From Diadema setosum (lineage: Eukaryota; Echinodermata; Echinoidea; Diadematoida; Diadematidae), in NCBI GenBank assembly GCA_033980235.1, contig CM067072.1:22137047-22201046 (forward strand): a stretch of DNA of 64,000 nt, given 5' to 3'. The position numbers were made by a program, and so were the translations under genes. Within the stretch, counting starts at the first letter, position 1, and the number at the start of each line of letters is the position of its first letter. Under the pieces are notes generated by a model that did no database searches, was not told where the DNA came from, and saw only the letters and a list, made by a program, of their open reading frames with translations. Of this stretch, positions 46,701 through 59,156 are shown one piece after another.

Positions 46701-48903
46701 ATGGAAAAGGTAAACGTTTACAATCCTATATTGTGCTTTTAAAAACAGTTGAGGGTATGGCATGGCAGTAACAACTACATTGCACTTTACATCTTCCTGG
46801 AGTATAAGAAAAAAGGAAACAAAAATGAGTCGCAATCGCTTCCCTGTAAAGACATCATGACTGACACGCATGTACAATATATGTACTGATTCCAATTTAT
46901 CAAATCATACCAGACAAATAATACAGCTCATAAAATCAAAACCAAGAAGAAAAATTGTCATCATATGTATTCCATTTGTGCTACATGGTGAACACATGTC
47001 ACTGCTGCCATACACAGTCAAATTCCACTGCCAAAGACCGAATGCATCAAATATTATGGGGTGTATTTTCATATGGAGCTCACATGTCTGCACATCAGAT
47101 ATTATAACATTTTGCTGACAAAATGCCTTAAATGTGAGTACATATGGAGTGACGGAATATATTGTCATACAATATCTTTTATATCATATACTTCCTATTT
47201 TAAAGCATGGGAATTCTATTAACTTGGCATAACTTGTGAGATTCAATCTTGAATAGCCAAATGTAAAGAGACATTTATGATCAGATTACAGTGATAATTG
47301 GAGCACAGACCTTATTTTTGTTGATTATTGTCACAAATCAGTAATTTAATCATTAATACCAAAACTTCCTTAATTGTATTTGAATATTAGCAAGGTAGCT
47401 GTGAGTGCATACGATGTGTACATGTATGGTTTTATGAAAGACAAGTTTTTACAGCATTTCTGAGAGAAAATTTTTTTTTGTAAATAACTTTGCAATAAGG
47501 ATTGGTACATGCATTAACATGAATGAAAAAAGCATATTTCATTAATTAAAAACTTGGGCTACTTGGGCATTCTTCATGCCAATTGAACTTAGAATATATT
47601 TAGGAGCAACAAATCTTGGATGATACTTAAATATATTCCTTCTTACATGTAGATGCCATGACTAGTTTGTTTATCATTTTTGTTTCAAATACCCACTGAT
47701 TCACATTTCCAGTAATTTTATCAAATTTCCCTTCCTCTGCATGTAAGATATAGTTTCTGTTTTGTATGAATATCTGATAAAAATATGTCTTATTTGAGCA
47801 CCCCAGTAAAAAATAATGTGGCTTGAAAGTGTTAACCATGATATTTCCCCTTTAAAACAGAATGCCTGTGATATATGGCAGTCCTGAATACATGAAGGCA
47901 CCCAAATTTCTACTGGACTTAGGAGGCAGTAGAGGGTGTTGACACATCTCTGCATGACCACCATACCAGCAGCAAAGTAAACCTTGGCGAGATTCGGACG
48001 ACAGAAGGAAGAGGGATGAGAAAAACACTTGATGATCGAGTCTCCTCATCATCAGCTTGGAGGAATCTACTTAGAAGCTGATGGGCATTGCTTTTTACAC
48101 ATCTTTCATCTCTTCTTCTCTTTTCTTGATATAAAGGTTTCCATAAAATTAGTAATCACCATACATCAGCCATTATCTTCTTTAACTAAAGAGGGAATCA
48201 TTGATGCTGCCAAACAATAGACTAAATAGTAAAAAAAAATATGGAAAACTTACATAGGATATGACTCAAAGACATTTGGTTTCATTCACCTGAGAATGTC
48301 ATACCACTGCTTTTTTTCTGCTTCTCTCTGCTTCTTATTCTTATTAAGTTTTCTGCTTCTTATTATATGATATAGTATAAACACAGAGCAACTGATGTTC
48401 ACTTAGGCCTGCAGTATGAAAACGATGTTCATCCATTCAACTGTGAACATAAAATGACCAATACCACTCAGCTGTTTCCCTTCAAGTGATAACAGATCAT
48501 CAAATCTTTAGATTTGCCAGCAATGGAAAAGGTAAATGTTTATAGTCCTATCTTTTGCTGTTGAAACAGTTAAGGGTATGACAAGAGAGTAACCTACATT
48601 GCATTTTACATCTTTCTGGAGTAAAAGAAAAAAATGACTCGCAATTGCTTGCCTGTACAGACATCAAGACTGATATGCATGTACAACATTTATTATACTT
48701 ATTCCAATATATCAAATTATACCAGACAAATAATATAGCTCATAAAATCAAAACCAAGAAGAAATTGTACCTGTCATCATATATGTTCTCCATTTGTGCT
48801 ACATGGTGAACCAACATTAATGCTGCCATACACAGTCAAATTCCACTGCCAAAGACTGAACGCATCAAATATTATAGGATGTATTTTCATATGGAGCTCA
48901 CAT

Positions 48904-50964
48904 GACAGCGCTCATGTGCCATTCAATAGGAATTGCTCTGTAGATTGAACACACTCTTTCTAAATTAAACTAGATGCACATTTCTGGAGAAAGACTTTAC
49001 CTCTTGCTAGTCTACACCTTTCAGACCCTACATTAACCTTAAACGGGTTCCTTTGCTCTGCAACATTATTGTTCAGATGTAATAGCATTTTGATCAGTAT
49101 AACTGCCCTCTCGTTGTGTATCCTCAAGCTTTAAACTTCAAATCCTCTAAGCATATGGCATTTTGTAACATAAAAATGCTAAAAACACATCAGTTTGAGT
49201 CATTAAAAGGTTTGGGTTTATCCTGTTGAGAGATTTGGAAATTAGAAGTGGTGTCATTTCTTGAATTTCCTCTAGGCCTACTATATAAATGATATATTTA
49301 TCTGAAGTTTAGAGCTTTGTAATGGAGAGTCACAGCTCTTGCAGAGAATCTTTAATTGTCTTGCTTATGGTAGTTATAACTAACACCTGAATTACACTGA
49401 ATAAACTATGGGGTGTAATAACACAAGCCCAACAGCTGTAATTACAGGTGTCACAAGTAGTGAGAGCATATCATTTTAGGTTGTTCAATAATCTGGCCAG
49501 AATTTGGGGCATTTAATGCATCGATAGCTCTGTATACATCTGCATAATAACATAAAATAAGAGAAATACACTTTTATGAATCAGTCCTTTGTGGATAAAG
49601 ACTACTATTATATTCCACAGTGCATTCACCAAGTACACAAGGTGGCAGAACACACCAAAACATTTTATATACTGAATGAGAAGATTTACTCCTAGATCGA
49701 TATATCTCTTTCCTTTCGTCCCAGCTCTGCTCCTGCTTGTAAGTATAGTTGGAGAGAGAATGAAACAGGCAGACAGACAGACAGTCAGACAGACAGACAG
49801 AGAAAGAGAGAGATGGGAAGTCAACAAACAGGAATTCTACAGGTCAAAAGAAAAGCTACGGAAACACAGCACTGAAATTCTCCAGCATACATTATAATCC
49901 TTTGTCAGTACAGTCGGCAAGGGGTAGAGCTAGGGGGTATAGGCTATGGCTCAGTGGGTGATTATGTCCTGAATGACAAGCTGTGTCAAATCTGTTCTGA
50001 TCTCTTACCTCTGATTTAGCCTGCCTTCATCCCATCTGCTCCTTTCACTGCAACTTCCAGCCCATCTCTGGATTGAACTTAGGCCTTCTCCTTCATTGTT
50101 TCTGTGCAGCAAGACACATACACACAAAACATTAAGAATGCAACCCATAACCACAAATTGGGACAATTAATCCAGTCATTTTATCTGACATGTAGCTGCG
50201 CTCCATTTACCGACACGACAAGTGCCCCATCTCATCCAGCTGCCTTGTTAGCTGCAACGGTGCCATCCGCCAAACTAATGACATCTGATCAGATGTGATT
50301 CACAGAGGATGCAGAAAATTATAATTTCCTCCAGAGCAAGAGACAACGTCAGTATTTCAAATCTGAGAAATTGGAGCACAATGTGCCCACAAGCACAGGA
50401 TTGCATGTTCTCTCTGTTTAAAGAATTGCATTATGCTTTAATTCTCAAATTTTCTTTCTAAAATGAAGACTGTCTGTCACAGTGCAAATGGGAAATGACA
50501 ATTCTGTCATAAAGTAACAAATTTTGGACAACATAAAAAAAAATGCATTGGTCTGCTCCTGCACTAAAAAATCACACTGGGATTACATAGACCTGACCAA
50601 ATAATTCAAGATTTCTTTTAGACTATTACAGCAACATTCTCTTATCCTCACAGCCATTACATGCACATTCTCACATGAAGCAGTGTGTATGTATTATAGC
50701 AGCATAGACAATTCATTATTCACTGCTTAAGTAGTAGCCATAATTTAAAAAAAAAATCATGGGCATATACGCAGGTTGAACTAGAACCAATGATCTCAAG
50801 ATTACTAGTTTCATAAGTTGTTTTTTTCTATTGTTTTTATCACGGCTCCTTTTAAAACAAAGTTGGTGCTTTTTGACATCGATGAAGGGCTATTTCTCAA
50901 TCAGTTGCAAATACACAGTGCCTGCTGCTATAAGGGACAAAAACAAGCATGAATGTCAGATGAA
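48904..50964. other. Unassigned sequence
   Basis: Contains a GACA-type microsatellite near 49770-49800. No exon recognised. Confidence 0.5.
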
Positions 50965-51022
50965 AGCTCAATAGTCTAGTGGATATGATGTCATCAGGAG
51001 ATCATTGGTTCGAGTACAACCC
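50965..51022 (+). mobile_element. tRNA-like SINE head or tRNA relic
   Basis: AGCTCAATAGTCTAGTGG has an A-box match (TAGTCTAGTGG), and ATTGGTTCGAGTACAACC a B-box-like stretch, at tRNA-like spacing. Its sequence differs from the other SINE. The cloverleaf does not close convincingly, so not a functional tRNA gene. Confidence 0.45.
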
Positions 51023-53224
51023 ACAAGTATAGTTATGTACACAGTGTATGCCCATGGCTTACACTTCTGGTACACTTCTGCCATCAATTTCCTGATTACT
51101 AGTTTTAGTAGATTACACTGAATAAATTATAAATAATAATAAATATTTACTTTGATGACAGGCAATTTGTCAATCAGTTGCAACCATTAGCCAAATCTGT
51201 CATTTGCTGATGGTTCCATGAAATTTTCTCCTGCTACAACGAAATATCTGCATGCTAAGCCAAACTTTAATTCTACCAACAAACGTAATCTCCACCTTAA
51301 TGCTAATCCTCATATTGAACTAAATCTAAAACTCTATCACAACCCCAACCATAAGTCCTTGGAGAGAATAAGATGGAGCAAGTGTCGCAGGAGCAAATGT
51401 CATTTCACCTTAAGTTGATAGATGAATGATTGATAGGAATCATTTCGGAAATAATGGGGACATTTTTCACCACACAGCTAAATAACTGATATAGCTGTCA
51501 GGTAATGAGAGCTGATACTTCTATGCATGATTAAAGGTCCAGTTTACCTTTGGGAGCAGTGATTTCAAAAATGTTCAAGATATCACATTTGATTTATATG
51601 TGTAGGTCTGTTGTGTCATAAAACATCCTACCATATAAAATGTTTGCAATAAAGCCTAAAATATAAGGAGATATCAGTGTTTTTCTGAATAAACCATAAC
51701 TGTATACGCTTTAGTCTGGAAACATTTTTATTATAACTATTGTTTATATCTTGTGTATTTAACAAAACTTGACATCGATTATACGGATTCACATTTTTAC
51801 AGTGGTTGTTTCTATCCCTAACTCACATTTTAGAACAATTTAAAGAACTAATGCAGGGTTTTTGTTTCATCTGCAAATGGTAAATTATGCTTTTAATGGA
51901 CACTTCAGGATACAGCTACTATAAAACCAGGAATTTTCGCCTGCATGAAACTTTCCTGAATTGTACAAGGAAAGATTCATGACAGTAAAATGCATGCAAA
52001 AGTTTTTGCCCACACAACGCAGCACACTCATAATTTTTTCATGGTCGGTGATTCGCAAGAGCTTCAAAAAGGCAGTCAGCTTTAATTTGCACAATTTCGT
52101 GCTGCAAATACATCTGGTATCAGAGCACAGGGAGATTGTGTAAGCTGCATGTGTGCCTGCAAGTTTTCTCAAACACCCATAGTGCATTGTGACATCACAA
52201 ATGGGCAAGTTCAGATAAAAGCACCATGCACTTTAACATGTACACACTGGTTACTTTGACAGTAGTGTCATGGCAAAATGTGTGGTACTAAAACAAAGAA
52301 GTAAATTCAAACCAGGTGAAACTTTTTAGATCAGAACCATACACCCATATTGCAGTCTTTACTCAAAGGTACACGAGTATTGTATAACACACACACACAC
52401 ACAGATTTTGGGCAATATATAAAGAGTTTGACTGCAACCACCAATGTCGATTTGACAAATGTGCAATTGAAGCTGCAAAAAAAAAAAAAAATGATAAGAA
52501 AATATGAGGTATTCTTCATCATAACTTCAAAAATTGTCAAAGTTGTTAAAGAATGTACCGGTAATAAGATAGGTACCACTGGTAAGGATTTATTTTGCTC
52601 TGTCTGATGATAGACTATACTGTAAAATGCCAAAAATGATGCTTGACCTGTTTAGCAATCAAACTCTTTATATCTTCACAATACTGACTAGGAAACACTA
52701 AAAATATTTCCTAATTGATGCTTGCTTCTTCATGATCAAGAACACTTTACACTCTCATCACACAGTAGAGCACGGTTCCATATGCCCAACACAGCATCAG
52801 CAAGATGTTGCCCATCCTTGAAGGTTTGATGATGATGGCAAAGCAGTCTAGGAGTGTCAATTGGCTTATGACAACCACATCAATTTGTTCCCATGGCAAC
52901 AGAGCTTCTGAATGACAGGCCATTGCCATGTTCATCAGCAGGTAGCAAAGGAGATAACAGGGTACTTTTTTATAAAGCTCATGTGGTCTAACACTAAAGT
53001 AGAGCTGATACAAGACATTCAATGAACATTCTACACTCTGACAATTTCTAGAGTCAAATGAAGGGCAATGTTTTTTTTTTTTTTTTTTTTTTACATACCT
53101 ATCATATTAATATCATGTGCAACTGTAGCTATTTTAACAAATAGGTTGGAAAGAGAAAGATACAACATTTAACATGTGGCTAGAAGCCATGAGTATTGCA
53201 TCAGGTACTCTGGAATCTTATTCA
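51023..53224. other. Unassigned sequence with small repeats
   Basis: A half-element beginning AAAGGTCCAGTTTACCTTTG lies at about 51534, and a CTGTAAAAC-type element at 51917-52136. A CA microsatellite is at 52388-52403 and a T run at 53071-53092. Confidence 0.5.
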
Positions 53225-53744
53225 ATCTTATTTTAAGGAATTGAGATCTCATCCCCCTACCCCTAGGGAAGCTACCTGCCAAGAAAAAAATTCATAATGG
53301 GGTGTTCAAGAAAACAAAAATGTACAATTCAGGCCCTCATTATGACCCCTCAAACCCCTCCCCTGGGTCCCAAGGTGGGGGGGGGGGGCACCCCTGATCC
53401 TGCAATGAACAAACTTGCAACTACAGTCATCAATGTACTATAACTCAAAGTATTAACTTAGCTCTATCACTTCTGGTTCTCACAGAGAAGAAGATTTGTT
53501 AATTTTGGGGGGATTTGGGCCCCCTCGGGCCCCAGGTGGGGCATGGTACCCATCTGAACAAATTGAAATCCTATACCCCTCGGAATGCTACCTGCCAAGT
53601 TTGGTGAAAATTGGTAGTGGGGTTTTCAAGAAGAAGATAAAAATGTAAAAAGTTTACGCGCAACGTGAGATGGACGCCGGATGACAGACGACAACGCTGG
53701 ATGAAGAGCGATCGCAATAGCTCACTTGAGCCTATTGAGCTATT
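53225..53744. mobile_element. Interspersed element with an internal duplication
   Basis: CTACCTGCCAAG occurs at about 53272 and 53589, each followed by AATGGGGTGTTCAAGAA-like sequence, and CCC-rich blocks occur twice, so two units of about 300 bp are seen. The right end AATAGCTCACTTGAGC and TATTGAGCTATT forms an inverted pair. Confidence 0.6.
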
Positions 53745-54095
53745 AAAAAAAAACAGTTGCCATGACTCATGTATCATGGTTTGATGCAAGGACTCCAGTC
53801 CATTCTTTTTGATCTTCTTGCAAAAAAAAAGGGGGAAATATATGTAGAGATGTGCTCACCAGTCATTAAGCAACTTATGAGGTAATGACATCATCATTAT
53901 CATCTGATTTTGCCAACAAGACTGCAACCAATATAATAACTGTTTTGTAATACATGCAAAACTTTGACATCAAAGGGATTTTGTATCTTCAGATGCAATT
54001 TTAATCCAACTTCAAATACTCTTTTTCATCAAAATGTCAACTTGAACATGAAGCAGTATTATGGTTAAAGTTTTCCCTTGTGACACCAGAGTGGC

Positions 54096-54097
<2 letters not shown>

Positions 54098-54129
<32 letters not shown>
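54098..54129. repeat. GAT trinucleotide microsatellite
   Basis: About ten GAT units. Confidence 0.9.
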
Positions 54130-54399
54130 CATTTATGGAGTGGAGTGGGTCATACAACTTGTCAGAGAAAGAATTAAAGTGGATGGAGGAGAAGTAGGAG
54201 GGGTGGTTTAATTCTGGCTGCCACTTGTTCCCTGGTTGACTGCAGCCTGTTCTGCTGAGATGGAGTGGGTGGTGAAGTCTGCCATGTCTGCCAAAGGTCT
54301 GGCCTGCAGTAGTTCACTGCAATCTCTTACATCTTCATGTGAATTTCCCCAGACATCCTGACATGATGCATGAAATCTTGAATCTGACATTTCAACATG

Positions 54400-54930
54400 T
54401 CAGACAGGGAAGATCTGGAATTACTTTGACTGTCTCCAGACGTGCACATGAAACCGCTGCGATATGAATTTCTCAGATGTTCGGACAACTTGATTTGAAT
54501 ATTCGAGATCGACCAATTTCTTGACAACACTCACAGACTAAGGACAGCTCACTTTGAATTTCTCAGGCACTCTGACAACTTAATTTGGATATTTGAGACT
54601 GACAAGATTTTTTGTATAATATACTGTCAAACATGAGAGTTTGGCTAACTTTGAGATTCTAGGGCATACTGACAGCTTGATTTGCATATTTCAGACCAAC
54701 GCCTCTCTTAACATTTATAGGCATAAAACAGCTCACTTTGAACTTATTAGCCTCTCTGACAATCTAATCTTGATATCTCAAACTGACCATTTCTGTGCTT
54801 TATACTTCAGCACTCTGACAACTCAGTTTGACTAACTCAGATTTGCCAATTATTTTGAGGTACTCTGACACATATGACAACATAATTTGAGTTTCTCAAG
54901 CACTCCACTATCTTGATTTGAATTCCTACA
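54400..54930. repeat. Old degenerate tandem array, period near 90 bp
   Basis: The phrases TTTCTCAGGCACTCTGACAA, CTTGATTTGAATATT and AGCTCACTTTGAA recur in order at least five times with many changes and uneven spacing. Confidence 0.6.
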
Positions 54931-57474
54931 CACACAAAAAAAACTCATATATCTAGGTACAACAATGCATACTTTCTATTCTCTACCTGCTCTCATTTCT
55001 TACACAAATTCAACATTTGGCATATAGACACAAAGTGCTCAGGCACTCATTTTATGTTCTGGAATTATCGTTGCTCTACCGCACTGTCAGTCTTCTGTAG
55101 CTTCTATCATCTAATACTACATGATTTTACTTACAAGTGTTATACTGCGGTCTCTCCTCAGGAGACCTCCAGATGAATGTGTGACGAATGGATACTATTC
55201 TTGAGGACCATTAAAGCAGTTCCACTGGCATGGGTTTACATCAATATTTAATTGAAGGGGGGAGGAAGCATCTCGGGGGACAATTTGTGGGTAAAGTCAT
55301 ATTCTCCATTGGGAGTATTATTATGATAACTTTATTGATCTTATCAGCACACTCATTTATCCGCGGTACTTTGCCGAGAGGCTGCAATTAAACTAATAGT
55401 CCATTCGACCACTGCTAAAATTAGGTACATAAACCATAGGATAACATAGGAGCACCACTATGGGGTATGCAAATATATCAACTCTACGTTGCCATCTGCC
55501 AGTAGCTCCATGTAACTTGAGTGACCCAATAATGTGACACAAGAAAATAATGAATACTGGTTATATAAACTACACATAGTAAAAATCTGTCGCATGTTAA
55601 CAAGCACTGCATGAAAACAGCATTTAATGGTATCTCCTGAAGATATTAAATAACCACTTGGGTACTTGGACTAAGCCTCAAGATTCCCTCATGAATAGTC
55701 TTGAACTTAAATCCTAGGCCAACCTGATTTCTTTTAAACTGATTTTTCCACAATATTCCCTTTCATCCCGGTGGTTTATGAGGAAAGCAACATGTTTTTA
55801 AACTTGTAGAGGAAATTAATCTACTCTTCTTCAGTCACATAGAATAACAAAGTCCCTTAAAAAAAGAACCAGTTATCCCTTGAAAATATTTTTTTTTTTC
55901 AAAAGACTGAAGATTGCAAACAAGATGATAAGCTGCTTGGCAGCATTTGTTATAATGGGCATGGGTATTGGGTAGTCCCTTGCTATCTGACCACCTATGT
56001 CCATCTAGACAATGAAAATTACGAAGCAAAGACAGATGATGTATGGGAATATGACAACAACAAAAAAATGGACATAAAACTTCATAAAAGTGTACTTAAG
56101 ATATCACTATTGTAACAGAATTACTACAAAACCAGAAACATTTACATGAAACGTTTGTGAATTGGAGCCAACGGCCTTTGGCGGCATGAAACTTTTGTGA
56201 ATTGGAGCCAACAGCCTTTGGCTGCATGAAACTTCTGTGAATTGCAACAGGCATTCAATGCATTGTGTTACAAAACAAACAGACAAACAGAAACCAAAAA
56301 ATGCTTGCATTTTTAAGTACTTTTGCCGTGTTTCATGAACATGATAAAAACTTCCAGTTTTACAGAAACATGTACCCACACATTTTGTTCAAAATAGCGC
56401 AAAGGCATTGAACAGAGGCTACACTATGGTTCATGCCACTGTCAGGCACAAGTGTGCATCCATCTTCTCATTTCTATCTTACTGTGCACCCAATCTCTCT
56501 TCTCCAACCTCCTCTTCCTCTAGGCACAGACATCCAATCCCATGTCTTGTCCCCTGCCACCTCCATCTCATTCCACCTTTGCACACTTGTCACCTTTCTT
56601 CTCCTACTATTTTCGGCTCATCGTACATTCATTATTCTCTATTATCTGTCTTCCACTCTCCTTCTTCTTACCCTTTTTCTCTCTTCCCATTTTGTTGGCC
56701 TGTATGATATCCATATTTAATTTCTTTTCCTCTCAAATCCTGCCTGAAGGAACTCTGGCCAAGGTTCATGCAACTTGCTGGTTTGGCAGGTTGGATACCG
56801 TGTTGTGACACCTTGAGGAGAGATGAGATACGATTCCCCACTATTGGTTTCCCATCATTTTTTTCCCTCCTGTTTTTTGGCCTCTGGCCCCACGGACTGG
56901 CTGCTAACATAATAATGAGTTCTCATGTATCCAAGTTAAAGCTAAATTGGTATCACAGAGAGTTCTGTTACTCAGTATCCACTGGCAACAAAAGTACAAC
57001 TGGTATATGAGATCCCTTCATCGAATCCAAGTTTTCCCTTTTTTTTATTACAAAATAATTGTTGCTGCATGTTCTTCTTTTACACTAAAAGTGACATTTA
57101 ATCGTATAAGATAGAATCAAAATGTGAATTCATTATCATTTGCTCCCTTTAATGGCTGTCAATGAACATCAAGGTCCATTAACAGGCAGTGTTCTGTTTT
57201 CTTTCTTTTTTTAATCATTATTTAATTACCTTTTTTTTATACATGTGTGGGAAAATATCTAGCTGGAAATGCAAGTACAACACCTGTAATATAACCCAAC
57301 TGCACATTTTTTTTTTTATCTATTTATTTATTTTCATTTATTTTTTTATTTATTCTTATTTATTTTTTTTTTTTTTTTTGAAGGGGGGTTATTGCCCAAG
57401 CCTGACCCTGAGCCTAGGAGATCAATAGTCTCGGTGCACACATGAGACTACAGACACAGAATTTTACTCATCAT
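54931..57474. other. Unassigned sequence, one CTGTAAAAC-type element
   Basis: The element at 56118-56370 repeats TGAATTGGAGCCAACGGCCT-like units three times. Pyrimidine-rich stretch at 56460-56700. No exon recognised. Confidence 0.5.
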
Positions 57475-57568
57475 TTGACCCGCTGAGGACGAGTCTCGAG
57501 TATACTCAGGCAAGCGTCTATGGGCAATGCGTGGTTATAGCAAAATCAGCCCATCCTCAATGGGTTAA
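57475..57568 (+). mobile_element. 93-bp TTAA palindromic element, copy 4
   Basis: TTGACCCGCTGAGGACGAGT ... CATCCTCAATGGGTTAA, with CTCGAGTATACTCAGG inside. Confidence 0.75.
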
Positions 57569-57947
57569 TTCAGCAAACTGTCTGCTATGAGCTTATGTAT
57601 TGGCTTCTTCTTTCGAGACCATTTCACTTTGCTGGAAGACTTCCCCCACTCTCCATATCTGTGTGTCTGCACTTCCTTGTTCTGCCAATGTGCACCAGAA
57701 ATAATTGATGCTTCAGCAATAGTTAAATAAAAATTTTAGAACAAACCAAATAACACTATTCCAAATTCAAAGCCTAACACAATTTGGTAACAGGTTATCA
57801 GAGTCAAAGAATTGTGCCGTGAAAGCCCATGATAAACCTAGCTATTTTTCAACATGGAAATGAAGCATAAAGGTAATCATGTTCTTATAAGATGACTGTA
57901 TGTGACTCTTTGAATCATGGGACCACAAAATTCAATTTTCATTTTGA

Positions 57948-58020
57948 TCTAATAATAATAATAATAGTGGCTACTTGTATAGCGCACAGGTCCACTTTTC
58001 AGTGCTCATGGCGCTTCAAA
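57948..58020 (-). mobile_element. LINE-like 3' tail
   Basis: Minus strand: GCGCCATGAGCACTGAAAAG, TGCGCTATACAAGTAGCCAC then a TTATT repeat, the common end of CR1/L2-type LINEs. Confidence 0.55.
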
Positions 58021-59156
58021 AATGAAAATCGAAAAATGAATCAAAAATCAAAAATGAATCTCAATTCATTTGATATATCATTATATTACTACATAAATGG
58101 AATATTCTGTTGTGTTTTTATTTTTGTGATTTCATTGTTCATTTGTTCAATAAGATGAGATAAACTTGACAGTGTTATTAACACAAAGGAATACATACCA
58201 TGTGACAACAGTCTATGTAAACAATTCACGAACAGGACAATACTTGCAGCACTATAAATTTCAGACCAATATTTATATTACAGGCCGAGTATGAAGAAAC
58301 CTTCATCCTCTTTCCAGTTTGTTGTAAGAAGTGTCCTTACCTGTTTTTTCCTATTTCTTAATTTTCTTCAATTTCTTAATTTCTACTTCTACATCAAATA
58401 AAAAATAGAATTGCATAAAGGTAGCGGTGACCTCACACATGGGATGACTATGATACATGTATGTAGTGGATCAGGCCCTCCACCTTTTCAAATAAGAGAT
58501 TCTGGTTCTAAAACCTGCTTGCCATTCATATCCTTAAACCACATGTTTGAGCCACAATGTTATACTCTTTAAGGCCCTACCCAGTGCCAATGATACTCAG
58601 GTAATACCCTTAGCAGATGGGCATGATTTTTATCCATTACTTTGGCTATCAGCTTTTTGAAATTGCTATATTATTTATTTTCTTAATCACTGTTACCATC
58701 ATTATCATTACTATTATTATCATTATCATTATCAATATCAATACATATGCATCATCATTACCATCATAAGAATCACTTACATATCCATTTCTTTATTAGT
58801 GTTGTTGACATCATCTTTCTTATCATTACGCAGTTTATCCTATCATTCATCACCAATGATAATAGCACAATCTTTATACAACTACTATCATGCAGATATT
58901 GAATACAAAGAGAGCAATGGAAATGTTAAACTCAAAATTCACCATATAATATAAAATATATCCACTCAGTGTTCATTGCTGTCCCCTGATTTTCATAGCT
59001 CCATACATAATAATCCCCATAATACATTCCAACTTCAGTAAATAATTAGTTTGATTCAATTATCCTTCAAGTGGAGTTCTAATGCACTCTCTGAAACAGT
59101 CTCCACTTTCTCCCTCTCCTTTTCTTTTTCCTTCCAGTCCTTTTCTGTATCTCTCT
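58021..59156. other. Unassigned AT-rich sequence
   Basis: Imperfect ATTATC repeats at 58690-58740. No gene seen. Confidence 0.5.

Larger units (their letters stand above)
44945..48903. repeat. Tandem duplication of a 2.15-kb non-coding segment
   Basis: Copy 1 is about 44945-47091 and copy 2 about 47092-48903. Shared landmarks at a near constant offset of about 2145 bp include AACAGAATGCC (45711 and 47856), GGAGGCAGTAGAGGGTGTTG, CGAGTCTCCTCATCATCAGC and CATATGGAGCTCACATG at each right end. Copies have diverged by scattered substitutions and several indels. No convincing frame is conserved in both. Confidence 0.9.
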
